A stretch of 64,000 nucleotides of DNA from Maylandia zebra (lineage: Eukaryota; Chordata; Actinopteri; Cichliformes; Cichlidae). The stretch is from NCBI RefSeq assembly GCF_041146795.1, contig NC_135177.1, positions 25,920,060 to 25,984,059 on the forward strand. The letters run 5' to 3'. Below are positions 43,859-59,357 of the stretch, in pieces; position 1 is the stretch's first letter, and each line of letters opens with the position of its first letter. The notes beneath the pieces were generated by a model. That model was given only the letters and a program-made list of their open reading frames with translations. It ran no database searches and was not told the origin of the DNA. A program made the position numbers and the translations under genes.

Positions 43859-44351
43859 TGTCACAAGGAGCGCTATGCATCCTGTAACGCCTTCAGAAAA
43901 TTGATGACATGCCCAAAAATAATAGTAACATTGCTTGTGCTTGAAAACAACAAATTTATAAGAGTCATGCTCTGTTATAAACAGGAGATATGGAATATGC
44001 AGTTGTAGAGTAGCACAATTTTGATCATTACTTTGACTCTTTTAAAATTATAACCACAATCACCACACAGGAAAAGCAGTTTATTTGTGAACCTATTTAT
44101 GAATGCTCAACAGCATGAATCTGGATTCATTAACAATCAAAGGAAAACCAAACATTTCTTGCTTATCTTAAGAAAGAATATTTATTAATACACAATCAGA
44201 AATACTTTACAGAGCTGCGGCTTCTTTTGGTAAAGAACTGCATCAGCGTCTTTAAGCCACAGTCTGCAGAATATGCAAGTGGCTCTTCAGGAGCATTTCA
44301 GTACCCCACCATCACCCTTCAGCAATCTTTGATCCATCTCCATGGTGGCAA

Positions 44352-46804
44352 CTACGGCTTTGTGTCTAACTGTTGTGCCCTGTCCTCTCTGTAGCCTTTG
44401 AGGAGCTGGTTGATAAGAGTCAGTTCATTTTCCTTTTTTGCAGGATAAAGGGGTGGGAAAGGGTTGCCTTTGTACTCCAGAACAGCCATCTTAGCTCTGT
44501 CCAGGTTCTGTCTGTTGGGGATGCGTGCCAGCCGTGTGTAGCTGTTTGAGTGGTTCTCAAACCGTGGAGCCAGGACCTTGAAGAGCTTTGGGACCAGATC
44601 CTTCTCCTGAAGAGAAGAAGCATACTTAAAATAAGCTTCACATCAACTGTTTTATATTCAGAGCTACACGGTTATTATCTTTACAAAGTGAAGAAGAGCT
44701 GCAGACACATACCGTCAGCCAAAAACTGGCCATTTTCATCGCCTTCTCATCAGTGTCTCCCTTTTTGGCATAGTCTACCAGCTAGAGGGAAAAAAGAAAA
44801 GATAAAAGAAAACATCGAAAGTCAGACGCATGTCAAAGAAAATGAATTAAAGACCTCTTTCAAAAAATATAAGGCTTTCAAACCATGTTAAGAAGTTTGA
44901 ACCATGTTTTTTTAATATGCTAGAAGACAAGTCATGAACAAATAAAACAAATTTAAAAAAACAAAACAAAAAACAGCTACTATTGCAGCATGCTAATTAA
45001 AATGAAAATCACAAATTCAGGCAGTCAGGATTTCACACATATACCGAATATTAGGGCAGGGCTCATGTTATCTGCATGTCCTCGTTTTGTTTCAGTTAAG
45101 TGTGAGAATCTGCTGCTTTTTCTGTCATTTACAGTTGCGTGAGTTTCGTCATCTCATCCGTGTCTTACACTGATCCACGTGAAAACAGAGCAAAGAAGTG
45201 ATGATTAATTTGACTTGACAACTTGTGATGTTGCCCTGAGAGAGGGGAAAAAACAAACCTTTCTTACAAGTGTTAATCTATTTAATTGTTATATTTGTAT
45301 TAACATGTTTTGTTGATTCACTTTAATAGCTGAAACTTGCTAATTCTCAGTGTGGTACAGGCTCTGTATATTTTGTCAGGATCCTCTAAAACACTCAGTT
45401 TTACGTAGCGAGCAATTTTGTGAGTGCGGAGCCAAGGCGTGTGGCGAAGACCAATTTACATATTCACAGATGTCTGCATACTGAATAAGGCAAAGTTTTA
45501 GAGTTAGAACAATTTTAATGCAATAAAGGGTTATTTTTATATGAAAAACAACTTCTAAACAGGGATGAGCAAAACTATTTCAACTTCCTTCTAATAACAC
45601 TCAGTAGGAGTCTACACAGTGCAGACATGCACACATATTAATATGCATAACCAGTTCCTATCAACTGAATAATGAAAAACTTTTAAGCCGCAAACTGCTC
45701 AGTGACATACTATATGCACAAATTTCCCACACAGGGGTTCTCCACCGCAATATGATGAAACTTGAGTGTGCTTCACACACACCTAAACCCAATTTAAACT
45801 ACACACCAGGACTCAATATTCCAGTCAATATTCCACAGCACCAGTGATCCGCTACCTGCTCTTGCTGTGGAAGTATTTTTTATACTCTTTTTGTTATTCT
45901 GGGGGGTGGGTGGGGTATTCTCACAAATCATATCAAGACATTTGGAGCCAGAAAGAAGTGGAAAGGTAAAAGCTACAATCAGTTTTGGCAAAATGGCCAA
46001 GAAAGCTGCAGAAATTGCAGTCAAAACATAACATAGCAGTGGTATTATAAATATTTTAAGCAGCCAAGAAGTACTGTTTTGATAGTAGGTACAATAGTAC
46101 AGAAATTACTTTTTTGCTTACAAAAAAGGTCACTTATTTAATATATAAATTACTTATAAAACTCCTTTAATATTGTCTATATACAGCCTATACGGCTCAG
46201 ATCTCAGTCAGACGGTGCAGGCTTATGAATGAATGAATGTGTATTTTCACAATCTGCAGTGGGTACAATGAGCTGTGAAAACCAGCAAGCGTTCAATTCA
46301 TTGATTGGTTGGAAGAACGTGTCTGTTTCAGCTGACCGGAGAGTGACCCGAGTGTTGCACTGGCCAATATGAACTGATTGATTAAAACGTTGTTTATATT
46401 AATTGTTATGTTAGTAACATTAGTGAGCTGCTGTGGGTGTAACAATCCTCTTAAGATGCGAGTCCACGTGTTTCTACCTAATAACTGTACTGGCCTTATT
46501 AGAAAGGCATCCCCGCAGATTAAACAATAATGTTATTAATAATTACTCATATTGAATTTGGCTAGTTAGAACTACTCAGATACTGTTAGATTTCACCGTT
46601 TCTAAGCATACTGGTTCCTCACATGGTCACCTTTTCGGCGTAGAAGCGGACTTCATCTGCTCGGGCCAGCGTGGTTTCTATCCTCTCGTGTCGGACCAGT
46701 CCTGTCAAAATGTTGCGCAGCATGTCGATCCTGGACCGCGGGCCCAAACCCATCCTCCGGGCCATCCGGCCGTGGGAGATCAACATTTGCAACGTGAGGC
46801 GCAT
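44352..46804 (-). CDS. mrpl17: Mitochondrial large ribosomal subunit protein bL17m, three exons
   Basis: Coding exons on the minus strand: 46631-46804, 44713-44781, 44352-44606 (174 + 69 + 255 bases), all phase 0 with GT/AG borders; 165 residues. Exon 1 encodes [19 protein letters not shown] followed by [21 protein letters not shown], the conserved L17 core that binds 23S-type rRNA. Exon 2 has [18 protein letters not shown]. Exon 3 has [26 protein letters not shown] and a short tail ending at TAG. Length and exon order match vertebrate MRPL17 (human about 175 residues). It acts in the mitochondrial matrix as part of the 39S subunit. The start is fixed by the family's conserved N-terminus. A minus-strand poly(A)-like signal (TTTATT on the plus strand) lies near 44170. 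Confidence 0.95.
44782..46630. other. mrpl17 first intron, nothing recognised
   Basis: AT-rich intron of 1.85 kb without identifiable repeat or coding content. Confidence 0.5.
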
Positions 46805-48242
46805 TTTGTCGGATAGCTTCGCCTACGAGAGCCCGCGTCAGACAAAATAAAACTCAAAAAGCAAAGAAACGTTTAGAATATAATCTACCTAAACCACTGT
46901 TTATACACAAAATAGAGAAGGTTACCTAAATGTTAGAAATATTCCGGAGGTCACATATATCAACGATATATGTGCAAGAGTTGACATTGGTGGTACGTCG
47001 GCTAATACGTCCGACTGGGTTGCGAAATTGCGAGAAGATAGTTCCGCTTAACACCGCCGCTACCTCACCTACAACTGGGGTCCTTTTTAAAAAAACACCT
47101 TCTCTATATGTTTTTGTTTGCTTGGTTAAAAAGCATTGTTATACTGTTGTTGCGTGTGTGCATGTAAACTGTGTAAACTGATGAATGTTACGAAACTATT
47201 CATATCTAGATAACTTTTAGGCATTGTTGTGCCTCCCACGACTCAAAAGGTTATGACCCAGTCTCAAAATTTCGACTTATTCCTGTTTCAAAATTGCTGA
47301 ACTTTTTTCAGATGCCACCCCAAAAAGGTTGTTTCAGCGGTAAAAAGTTTTTTTTAAATGATAAACTATCAGAGCATTATTAACCCAAGAGTTTGCAGGC
47401 TGATTTTAAAAGGGTTAGCTGGACTGAACTAGACCCATTCACCACTGAGTCAAGACAGAAGTACAGATACACCTGAAAGGGCTGTATCTGAGTGTTGTGT
47501 GGTATAGATGTATAATAGAAGGTTTTGACAATGACAACTACTTAATAATAGTAGTTTGCTTTAAAGAGGAACAAATATTGTTCTTTGTATAGAAGAATTA
47601 TTTTGAAATGTACAGGTTTTTGTATCACATATTTTCCTGTTTGAAAGGCATAAGAACCAATAAATGATGTGACTGATTGACACGAGAAGGAGTTACTGAC
47701 CAGTCTATGCTTTCAACAGATGCTAATATGAAAGCTTTGACATAGTAATGAATAAACCTCCCAAAACATGACTCGTGGATTTAATAGGACCGATGGGAAT
47801 TTGGAGAATTTCTGTCACAAAAATACAGATTGAATCCATGCATCCATTTTCTTTTGCTTATCCTTTTAAGGGTCAGGGAGCAAAGTTTGCTGGTATGCAT
47901 AACCAGCAGCATACATTAAATAGGTGATAGTGGTTTATGTTAAAGAAATGGTCCTGGTCTCTGTGCATTACTTTGATATAAATGACAGGGGTTTTTTTGT
48001 CAGTACATCCATAACCCCCAAAGGCACAACACTCTGAGAGCAAGGTAAGCAACCGATATTTGAATGAGTTTCAAATCTATCTAGCTATGAAACTATATGT
48101 ATGAAACTTTTACAGCCATACCTTCTATATAGGATGCAAGCACAGCAAAATGTACTTTGTAATCACTAACCTTGACTTGGCTGTAGCCTGTTGCACTCCA
48201 GATGGCCATGTTCACAACAGCAGTTGCAGAATGTTTCCTAAC

Positions 48243-48243
<1 letters not shown>
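46805..48243. other. Intergenic; mrpl17 upstream region and a reversed SINE tail
   Basis: The first bases upstream of mrpl17 should hold its promoter; no TATA box is obvious. At about 47836-47880 the complement of GGATAAGCAAAAGAAAATGG is a minus-strand copy of the SINE/LINE tail seen at 33915-34045. Confidence 0.45.

Positions 48244-48308
<65 letters not shown>
48244..48308. repeat. (TA)n microsatellite
   Basis: About 65 bases of uninterrupted AT alternation. It creates spurious Ile-Tyr repeat frames on both strands. Confidence 0.95.
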
Positions 48309-48312
<4 letters not shown>

Positions 48313-49244
48313 ATAAACCAACAAAAAATGTTGTTTCAAGCAAATGAGAAAAGACAAATAACACCAGCCAAGTAGACCAATCATTTGTTAAAATATGCAT
48401 TGGATTTGTTCTTTTATGTAATTGCAAGGCAGAGCAATATTCAGTTAATTAACTTTCTTCTTGACTAAAGATGATTATCAAAATTATTGCTTAGAATTAA
48501 ATATTATAAATGAGCTATTTATTTGACAGCATAAATGTAAATATTAAAATGAAAAAAGATATTAATAAGATGTGAAAATAAAGAACTGCATCCTGCTTTA
48601 TGTGGAATTCCCAAAGTTACTCTGGTATAGGTTAAAATACATTAAAGTATCCCTACTTTTAAAAAAATGTAACAGCTGGAATTAGTCATGATAAATATTA
48701 ATGACTTTTTTTTAGTAGCTTTTACATTGACACAGAAAAAAATGTAAGAATTCTAATAAACAGTCTGAGGATTAGACATACATTTAGCATTTAGTATGCG
48801 GGACTCTTTAAAATCTAACAATAATTGAAATGTAGATAATTGCAGGACTGCAGGATTGTTAATTGTCACACAGCAGTTGGAAATCAGCAGCAAACCTCTG
48901 TATTACTGACACATTGATTATTCAAATCTAAATTTCTGAATGGGTCTGATTAATTTGAGTCATCCATTATGCTGCAATCATTTTTGCTATAAGAATAGTT
49001 ACATGTTGTCCTATTTGATTTCTCACTGCTGCATATTTCTTTTATGGTTGAGTTCTGAACTCAGCCTTGGTGTTATGTGAACAATCCATATGTTGCAGCC
49101 ATACGGGGTTAGATTTAGAAGCCTTACAAGTCTGGAATGGACCACCTGCGTCTGGTTTACACCTCACTATCAATTTGTGTGTTTTAGTTGACTGGCTATC
49201 ACAGGATAAAGACTGAAGTGAAGTAAAAGGATACAATTTCAGCC

Positions 49245-50150
49245 ATGAAATCTCTGGTTTTCATTTTGCTAATTGAAGTTGCTTGCAAGTGCAGACAGTG
49301 TCTTGTGCACTGTGCATGTTTCTATAGTGCAACAAATGAATTATTATTTCTGTGTCAACAGATGATGGGTATGAGTGTGAGCCCTACTCCCAGCCCCAAT
49401 CAAGCGTCTTCTGTGGTTGCTCCCTGGTCAATGAGAACTGATGCAACTGATGGGAAAAATGAACAGAAAATCAAAATCTCTTTTTATCAGCTTCTTTGTC
49501 TGTCTTTTGCATGGAGTTGTGTATGGGAGATCATCATACTGGAGCCACTGAGGGTAATGAGGAGTTTGTTAGTGTTTTCCATATAATCCAACAAGCCTTC
49601 TGTGACAGTTTGGCACTTGTGAATGACATCAGGCTGCTCAAGCTCAGCTGCCATAGTCAACCAGTATGTGCAGCCTGTGGCTCTGCCCGCTGGCTGTGCC
49701 TCTTCTGGGACCACTTGCAAAGTCTCTATTATCCCCAATGTTCTTTTGTATTTGCTGCAGCTGCTGACAGGCTGCGGTGTGCAGAAATTCCCATCCTGTC
49801 TGAAGATTACTGTCACATTACATACCCCAATGTAGTTGACTACACCGTATTCTGTAAAGGATACCTGGATGAAGGCAGGCTCCTGCCAGATATGTTTCTA
49901 CTTTTCTGACAACATACGTTCAAACTGGACCAACCACTTTTTTTTATTTCTTTAAAGTGCTGAGGGCTGAGCATTGCATTGCAAAAGTTCAGAGTTCAAG
50001 TATCAATATTCACTGCATGTAAGTCCAAGTTTTTCTCTCAAGGTCACTCTGGAGGTGCTGATTTCTGCAAAGTTGTGCTGCAAGATGTATATTGGGGATA
50101 TAGAAAAGCTGAGAAAAGCTATCCTACACCAAGGCATCATGTTAGTGCTT
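49245..50150 (+). pseudogene. Decayed trypsinogen gene
   Basis: Exon-by-exon resemblance to the intact trypsinogens downstream. Signal exon MKSLVFILLIEVA (49245-49284), whose splice donor is GC rather than GT. Exon 2 fragment DDGYECEPYSQP with the activation site and IVGG deleted, and the part with the catalytic His lost. Exon 3 fragment with NEE and NDIRLLKLS (catalytic Asp context), then [13 protein letters not shown]. Exon 4 fragment ADRLRCAEIPILSEDYC. Exon 5 fragment GHSGG where the active-site motif should be GDSGG. Frameshifts and stops separate these pieces. It cannot encode a protease. It lies 1 kb upstream of the first intact copy and is far more diverged than the three are from each other, so it is an older member of the array. 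Confidence 0.85.
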
Positions 50151-50294
50151 CCAAACACCCCATCCCCTGTGCCAAACATGACCCTGTTCACTGTAATGAT
50201 CCTACAACATCCTGACTGATGCTGTTCAGTTTCTATGTCTGTGTTATGATTGAGTGGCTGCACAACACAAAGGCCATGCATTAACTGTGTATAA

Positions 50295-50443
50295 ATTGGA
50301 CTGGTTCTTATATAGCACTTTTCTACTCTATTTGAGCACAACTTGCCTCATTCACCTATTCACACAAGCATGCATCAGAGAGATATTTAGTGGGGATTGA
50401 ACCCCAACCTTCCGGTTAGTAGGTGACCTGCTCTGCTGCCTAT
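50295..50443 (-). mobile_element. tRNA-derived SINE, internally deleted copy
   Basis: Plus strand starts CTGGTTCTTATATAGCACTTTTCTACTC and ends in the complement of a tRNA-like head: GGATTGAACCCCAACCTTCC is the reverse of a B box. About half the usual element appears to be missing from the middle. Confidence 0.6.
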
Positions 50444-51054
50444 ATTTTTCAGCAATTATATCTCACATATAATTCTCCCTTTTCAAATAAAATAAAATCA
50501 CAGCACTTGCTCTATCACAACTTTATATGCATGTCCTATGTTTTATGAATAAAACAAAGCACATCATTTCTTTCTTGGGGCAGAGGCAAACCTTTCATAT
50601 CTGAATTTAGTTTCCAGATTACAAGGCTGACGTGTAACTGGAGACGTGGTATGTACCTTTACAGTGTGACCAGAAAAACAAACCAAACTCCCATTTCCGT
50701 CAGCTAACAGTTAAATTAATCAAATTTATACCAAAATAAAATTTGCGTGATTTAATTTGGTCTTAAGAGTTGCTTTATAGAATATTGCACAGGATTAATG
50801 TCAGAACATTACACATAAATGAAATGATTTGTTTTGCTGTGACTGTTTTAACGATGCATTAGGGAAAGAGTTTCTAACAAGTTGTTTGGTTTATATTAAC
50901 AATTTGTATACATATATTACAGATATGAAACATAAGTCAGTACAGATAATAGAGAAGCAAAAACTGTCTACATCACACATTGCATTATGACTTTCCTTGT
51001 TTGCTAAAAATTAAGCCATCTCTATGCAAATAGCGAGGCCAGTTTCAAAGACAG

Positions 51055-51159
51055 AGATTGGTTCCTCAATGACCAATAGGAACTCCCCAGCTCCCTCCCT
51101 GTGTATATAAATCAGAGCTCCAGGTGAAGTTCTCTCATCTGTAGGATCACTCAGCAACC
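51055..51159 (+). promoter_or_regulatory. Trypsinogen 1 promoter and 5' UTR
   Basis: CCAAT at 51073-51077, TATATAA at 51104-51110, then GAGCTCCAGGTGAAGT and TCACTCAGCAACC before ATG. The same arrangement and near-identical spacing occurs before the other two copies, including an upstream GAGATTGG (reverse CCAAT). Transcription probably starts about 25-30 bases after the TATA box. Confidence 0.8.
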
Positions 51160-52715
<1,556 letters not shown>

Positions 52716-52748
52716 TAGAGTTCTGAATAACATGCAGTCAACTAAATC

Positions 52749-52754
52749 AATAAA
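52749..52754 (+). promoter_or_regulatory. Poly(A) signal of trypsinogen copy 1
   Basis: AATAAA about 100 bases after the stop codon, in the context AAATCAATAAAATC, as in the other copies. Confidence 0.8.
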
Positions 52755-52984
52755 ATCACACAAACTGAGTACTGTTTTTTCATTTGTTTTACAATATATA
52801 CATTTGATCAATAAAGAACTAACATAGACATGATAGCCAACAGCTATTTAAGATGTAGCAGACAGTCATTCACAGTATTGTTCATATAAATGTAAGGCAC
52901 ACACAGAACGTTATACACCTTGACCTTCATTAGTTTTACCTGATTATCTGCAAATTGTTTGACAAAAAAAAAAGAAGATAAATC

Positions 52985-53275
52985 AGTGCCAGAGATGCCA
53001 GCAGGATCAACAAACTAATCCGCAAGGCTGGAAGCATCATTGGTCAGAATTTGGAGGTCTTTGAGTCAGTGAGGGACAGGCGGACACTGAACAAACTGGC
53101 CTCCATCATGGAAAACCCATTCCACTCACTCCATTTCACACTTCTGAGGTGGCAGATCTCCTTCTCCATCAGACTGATTCAACCTCACTGCCATAAAGAA
53201 CACTTTGGGAAATTATTCCTACCGTTCTCTGTAAAGCTGTATAACAACTCTTTACTCTGTGACAGGTGAACACAC
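52985..53275 (+). mobile_element. LINE fragment, C-terminal end of the reverse transcriptase ORF
   Basis: Translates to RINKLIRKAGSIIG, then VFESVRDRRTLNKLASIMEN, then HFGKLFLPFSVKLYN, with the stop at TGA after CDR. This matches the final portion of fish LINEs of the L2/Rex1-like type, downstream of the polymerase domain. Only the last 90 or so codons are present, as expected for a 5'-truncated insertion. Confidence 0.65.
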
Positions 53276-53388
53276 CTGCCAGGCATAAGATCCCAAACAT
53301 ATTTTGTATGTTTTGTTGTATTTTAATCTGATTACTTCTAAGTAATCAGAATAAAATTAATCTGATTACTTAGAAGCTTTTTAATTTA

Positions 53389-53790
53389 TTAGTCTCGATG
53401 AATCGCATTTAATTGCTCAAGAAAATTTGCCCCAGAGTCTGAAGACAATGAAGAGAGGTGGAGGCTCTTTGCCTTTGCTGGCTCCTTTGTGCTGGCATCT
53501 TTACACTGTTCCTGCAGCAGGACCTCAAGGCTGGTCCAAACCTCTTCTCGCTCTCCCCTTGCAAGACACTTTAAATCCTTAAAGCCTGGGTCAAGCACAG
53601 TAGCTATCTTGAGCCACTGATGGTTGAGTGTAGTTACACGTTGGGATAGGTCCTTTGTGAAGGCAGTCTTAAATTTCACCAAGTAGTTTGAGTCATCATC
53701 AGAGGCCTCCATGGTGTGATGCAGATGGCAGAAAGCAGTTAAAACTACTAAACCTAAGACATATGTCTCACCTCCAAGAAGCTCAGTCAC
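53389..53790 (-). pseudogene. hAT transposase fragment (ZBED-like)
   Basis: Minus-strand frame of 133 codons with LLGGETYVLGLVVLTAFCHL, EASDDDSNYLVKFKTAF and HQWLKIATVLDPGFKDLKCL, which is the typical core/C-terminal block of hAT transposases and domesticated ZBED proteins. There is no complete gene: upstream (to about 54180) only broken pieces occur, and the C-terminal dimerisation region is absent. Confidence 0.7.
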
Positions 53791-54439
53791 AAACCTGTAG
53801 TAGACAGTTCAAGAAAGTAATTATTCATCTACACAGTAACTGTCAACTATAGAGCTTTTTGAAGAAACACTAACAAAGTTAAAAAATAGCTTTATTTGGC
53901 TGCAAGGACAGTCACCAGCTTTTGGAGTTTTACCAGCTCTGATGGAGTTAAAATGACTAACTTGTGCTTTTTTTTGTCTAAAGCAGCGAGACAGCCTCTT
54001 GATTCTTTAGTAGACAAGAAACCATATCCAGCGTTGAATTCCATCATGTGGAAACATCCTGTATGAGTGGCTCTTTGTGTTGCCCCAGTCTTGTTTGCTG
54101 CTGGTGCAGTTCCTCCATATTAGCAGGGCTGTCTGTAATGCATCTAATTTTGCTTGCTTTTCAAGCTGTTGAATTTTACTTGAAATAGTCGTTCAGCACA
54201 GCAGTTGAAAAGTTGGATCACCTGACACTAACTGTAGCACATTGTCTAACCCCCTATCTTCTACCACCAATAGTGGTCTACAGTCCAGAGCAATCCATTT
54301 TGCAAGAGTAAGTTTGTCTGATGTTGACTTACTAATTTTGCCCTGAAGTCAGTCTTGATGCATTCTCAATCATCCAGGAAAGTAAATTGCCATCTTACAA
54401 TGCTGTGATTGCAGCCATTCCCCAACTCTCTGTGAATGG

Positions 54440-54710
54440 TACTCATGGCCATTGATCAGTGGGTTTTGGTCAGTGGTTGTTGACCAATGGTCATGAGAAT
54501 TTGCATAATTATGATGAAGGAACTGACCTCCCAGCTCATTGTTCCCTCAGTGGGCTGGTTTCAGTCATTATGCAAATGTAGTGTTTATAAGATTGGGGAA
54601 ACCTGCAGTCAGCTGAGACGGAAGAAGTCACTCGGATGAGTGACGAAACGTTTCTCCCACAAAACGCTACGTCCAGATGAAAAGAATCAACTTTTGGAGA
54701 TCAGAAGTCA
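54440..54710 (+). mobile_element. Penelope-like element end with hammerhead-like stem
   Basis: Includes CAGTCATTATGCAAATGTA, ATAAGATTGGGGAAACCTGC and then a stem formed by GTCACTC and GAGTGAC around GGAT, followed directly by GAAACG. Stem plus GAAA corresponds to stem II and core of the hammerhead ribozymes known at Penelope-like retroelement ends. The other core block reads CGGAAGA instead of CUGANGA. Assignment is from recollection of a frequent fish repeat. Confidence 0.5.
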
Positions 54711-55037
54711 GTCATTTCATCAAGTTTGGGCTGCCGACACCTTTTTTGGTACTCGGACTGAGACTCATAGTGCTAACAGCTCCAACAGTTTTGGTCCTTG
54801 CTGTTTTGTATTTAGATGGTACCCTAAGGTTGAAGTGCTTCGGTGGTATGCAAACTCCTTTTTACACAGTTTGCACAAACCCACGCTTTTATCAAGGCTT
54901 CTGTCAGGTAGTCCTTTCAAAATGAACTTTGCCTTTGATCAGTCCTAGCAACAGGCTTTCTTCTGATTGTTGCTCTGATGTGAGCATCAGTTTAATCTAT
55001 ACCAGGAAATTGTGCATTAACAAAAGTTCCCCCTTGC

Positions 55038-55280
55038 TTGGAATGCAAAAGCTGTGTCCAAATTCAGAGGCTGCATCCTCCTGAGGCCGATTACGTCACA
55101 CAGCGACATGACAAAGGCTGCCCAAATTCGAAGACTCCTCCAAATGCGGCTGACAAATGCGTCCTTTATTTCCCCAGATTTGAAGGATGGATTGGGTGTA
55201 TCCTTCGTGGCTCAGCCTATCCCAGAATTCATAGCACGGCACAGCTAATTCCAATTTTCAACAATGGCAGCAGCAACTTA
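55038..55280. repeat. Possible MITE-like repeat
   Basis: GTGTCCAAATTCAGAGGCTGC, repeated AATTCGAAGACTCCTCC-like phrases and a GC-richer body than the neighbours resemble a short DNA-transposon repeat common in fish. I could not define terminal repeats or a target duplication. Confidence 0.3.
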
Positions 55281-55755
55281 GATTTAATACTACTCTTATT
55301 ACTCTTATAAACTTTTAAGATATTATCAGGCGAGGATGTAGCTGTGTAAATTTCAAATATCTGTGGGATTTATCAAGATATCACACATTTGCAAAAGTGC
55401 TCCAACGTTTTCAGAGACGTCTGTTACCCACCAACTTGAGGCAATCAGGGAAAGAGACACAGGTGGGGAAAACAAGCAGCAGGGTCAACAGAATCAATTT
55501 AGGTGCACGAGGGACGCAAAACTGAACACAACACACACAGGACAAGAGACTATCAAAATAAAACAGGAACCTAAGACTGAGACTGACACTGAGACACATC
55601 GACGTAACAGGCAAAAGACAAAACTGACAAAACACAAGAGATATCACATAAATGTAAACACAGGAGGGCCAGAAAAACTCTAGAACAACAAAAAAATATG
55701 ATGAATACAAAATCAGAATGAAAACCGCCACAGGACAACCACTTCCTCCACTCCT

Positions 55756-56051
55756 AAATGGCCTGTATTTGTATAGCGCTTTACTTAGTCCCGATAGACC
55801 CCAAAGCGCTTTACACTACATTCAGTCATCCACACACACAGGTGATGGCAAGCTACATTGTAGCCACAGCTGCCCTGGGACGCACTGACAGAGGGGAGGC
55901 TGCTGGACACTGGCGCCACCGGGGCCTCTGACCACCACCAGGCAACGGGTGAAGTGTCTTGCCCAGCGACCGAGACTGTCGGAGCCGGGGCTCGAACCAG
56001 CAACCTTCTGATAACAAGACGAACTGCCAACTCTTGAGCCACGATCGCCCC
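55756..56051 (-). mobile_element. tRNA-derived SINE (AFC-like, cichlid type)
   Basis: Read on the minus strand it starts GGGGCGATCGTGGCTCAAGA (A-box-like) and has the B box GGTTCGAGCCC. The body includes AGACACTTCACCCGTTGCC, and it ends in AAAGCGCTATACAAATACAG. Length of about 296 bases and block order fit a full-length element. I recognise the sequence as a very common cichlid SINE, probably AFC. It is better preserved than the other SINEs here, so it is relatively young. Confidence 0.75.
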
Positions 56052-56820
56052 CTTCACAGATTTACTGTAAGAAATCCTACTTTAGGTAAGAAGGTTTTTA
56101 ATTTGCTGCTCACAGCACTTCAATGTCCAGTGTGAATTTAGTTTTCAAGTGCTGTGAAACACACAGATGTGAGATAGTGCGTTCCAGATATCTAAATATA
56201 GAGATTATATTTACCTTTGTCGAAGTCTGACCAGAGACACACTAATTTCAAACAATAGGGGCTGACTTATTAGTCTATTGTTTTATGAAAATATACATTT
56301 AAATTTGTATTTTATGAGAGCTTATGCATGAAAATGGTTGCATATACAAAGGAATCCTTTGAAAGAGTTCTGTTGGAGATATTAAAACCACTAGGATTTG
56401 TAATTATATCATGCTCCACTGTCAGTGCATAAAAGTCTGGGCATAGGGAAAAAGTGACCCTTAAGTGCTTATTGAAGTGAAACAGTTCAGGTCTGCGAGG
56501 CTACAGAAACAACCACAAAAAACTATTTAAGAAATAAAATAATCCTATTTTCAAACATTCCTATGAAATTTTCCTCATTTGCTAAAAAGAAAGCCATCCC
56601 TTTTCACTATTCTGCTCATTACTGTCATCAAATATTGGCAGGATTGAAATTAACTTTTCCCAGTATTACAAAAAAAATTGTAATAAGTTACTAGCAATTA
56701 AAATATAGATTAATACAATGATACAAAAGAGTAATCTATTTATGTGCATGATTTATATCAAGATATTTCTAAAAAAATAAGCCATCTCTATTCAAACAAA
56801 TCACCAACCCCAACGAGCCA
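56052..56820. other. Intergenic, nothing recognised
   Basis: AT-rich spacer before the second trypsinogen promoter; no gene or named repeat. Confidence 0.5.
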
Positions 56821-56827
56821 CACAAGA

Positions 56828-56939
56828 GATTGGCTCTTTGCTGACCAATAGGAGTGCTCAGAGAGCTGGGCAGCTCTCCTGTGGATATAAATGAGAGCTC
56901 CAGGTGAAGTCCTCTCATCTCCAGAATCACTCAGCAACC
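56828..56939 (+). promoter_or_regulatory. Trypsinogen 2 promoter and 5' UTR
   Basis: GAGATTGG, CCAAT at 56845-56849 and TATAAAT at 56886-56892, followed by the shared GAGCTCCAGGTGAAGTCC leader. Same layout as copies 1 and 3. Confidence 0.8.
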
Positions 56940-58414
<1,475 letters not shown>

Positions 58415-58521
58415 GTCTGATCCTTCAACTTCTTTCCTACTCTGCTGCAATTCTTCTATCATTTTAACTCCATTGTTGTTGTCGAGTTCTAAACAACTTG
58501 CAGTCAGAAGCCACCTAAATC

Positions 58522-58527
58522 AATAAA
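58522..58527 (+). promoter_or_regulatory. Poly(A) signal of trypsinogen copy 2
   Basis: AATAAA about 110 bases after the stop, in AAATCAATAAAGTT, identical to copy 3. Confidence 0.8.
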
Positions 58528-59276
58528 GTTATTCACCTTGACTTCCATTTTTTGCCTTCTGTTTTCCTACAAAACTGTTTTTTGATATTTAAAATAGTAA
58601 AACAAACATTTTACAATCATATCCTGGAATTTAGGAAGTAGGAGAAAGGCAGTTACTTTGTACATAAATCATCTGAACTGCTGAAATCTTCTCTCTACTT
58701 CAATTTGCCACTGCTGCTGCTGTTTAGAAAGGGATTGATACATGCCCAATAATCTGGGACTGGTAATAACAAATTACATATTTATATATTGTTTGCTATA
58801 CAACAGTCTATGTATCCTTAAATAGAATTTTGAGCTAATTTTGATCAGTGACTGTCTCTGAGTTTTTTTATTTGGTAAGTTCATGTAATCTGCTTCAAAC
58901 CTTTTCTGTGGACATAAGTACGACTGAATCTGAGGCCATCTGGATATAGGGTGGGCTCCTTTTAAGGGTCTTTTTACTCCTTTCTAACATGCAATGGCAA
59001 TTGATTGGCAGAGCCTGTTACCACTGTCGCAAGACATCATCATCAGTCACTCTTATGGTGTAACTTTACACGTGGCCAGAGTTCAGAATTAAGACAGAAA
59101 CCAGCTGTAGTGCATGTACATTCTAGCGAGCACTGCACAGTAATTTATAACAATAGCATCTTATTTAAAACAGTAAACCTACTATTAAACATATTCCTAA
59201 TACCTAAACAGCACCTTTTCAAAGCTAGGTTAAGAAACTTTATGCAAAAGTATCCCTGCATTAATTCAATTGTTAT

Positions 59277-59357
59277 TTTTATCATTGTGTATATTTCCAG
59301 TTTTTATCTGTTGTACAGTGTCCTTGGGTGCTTTGAAAGGCGCTATTTAAATAAAAT

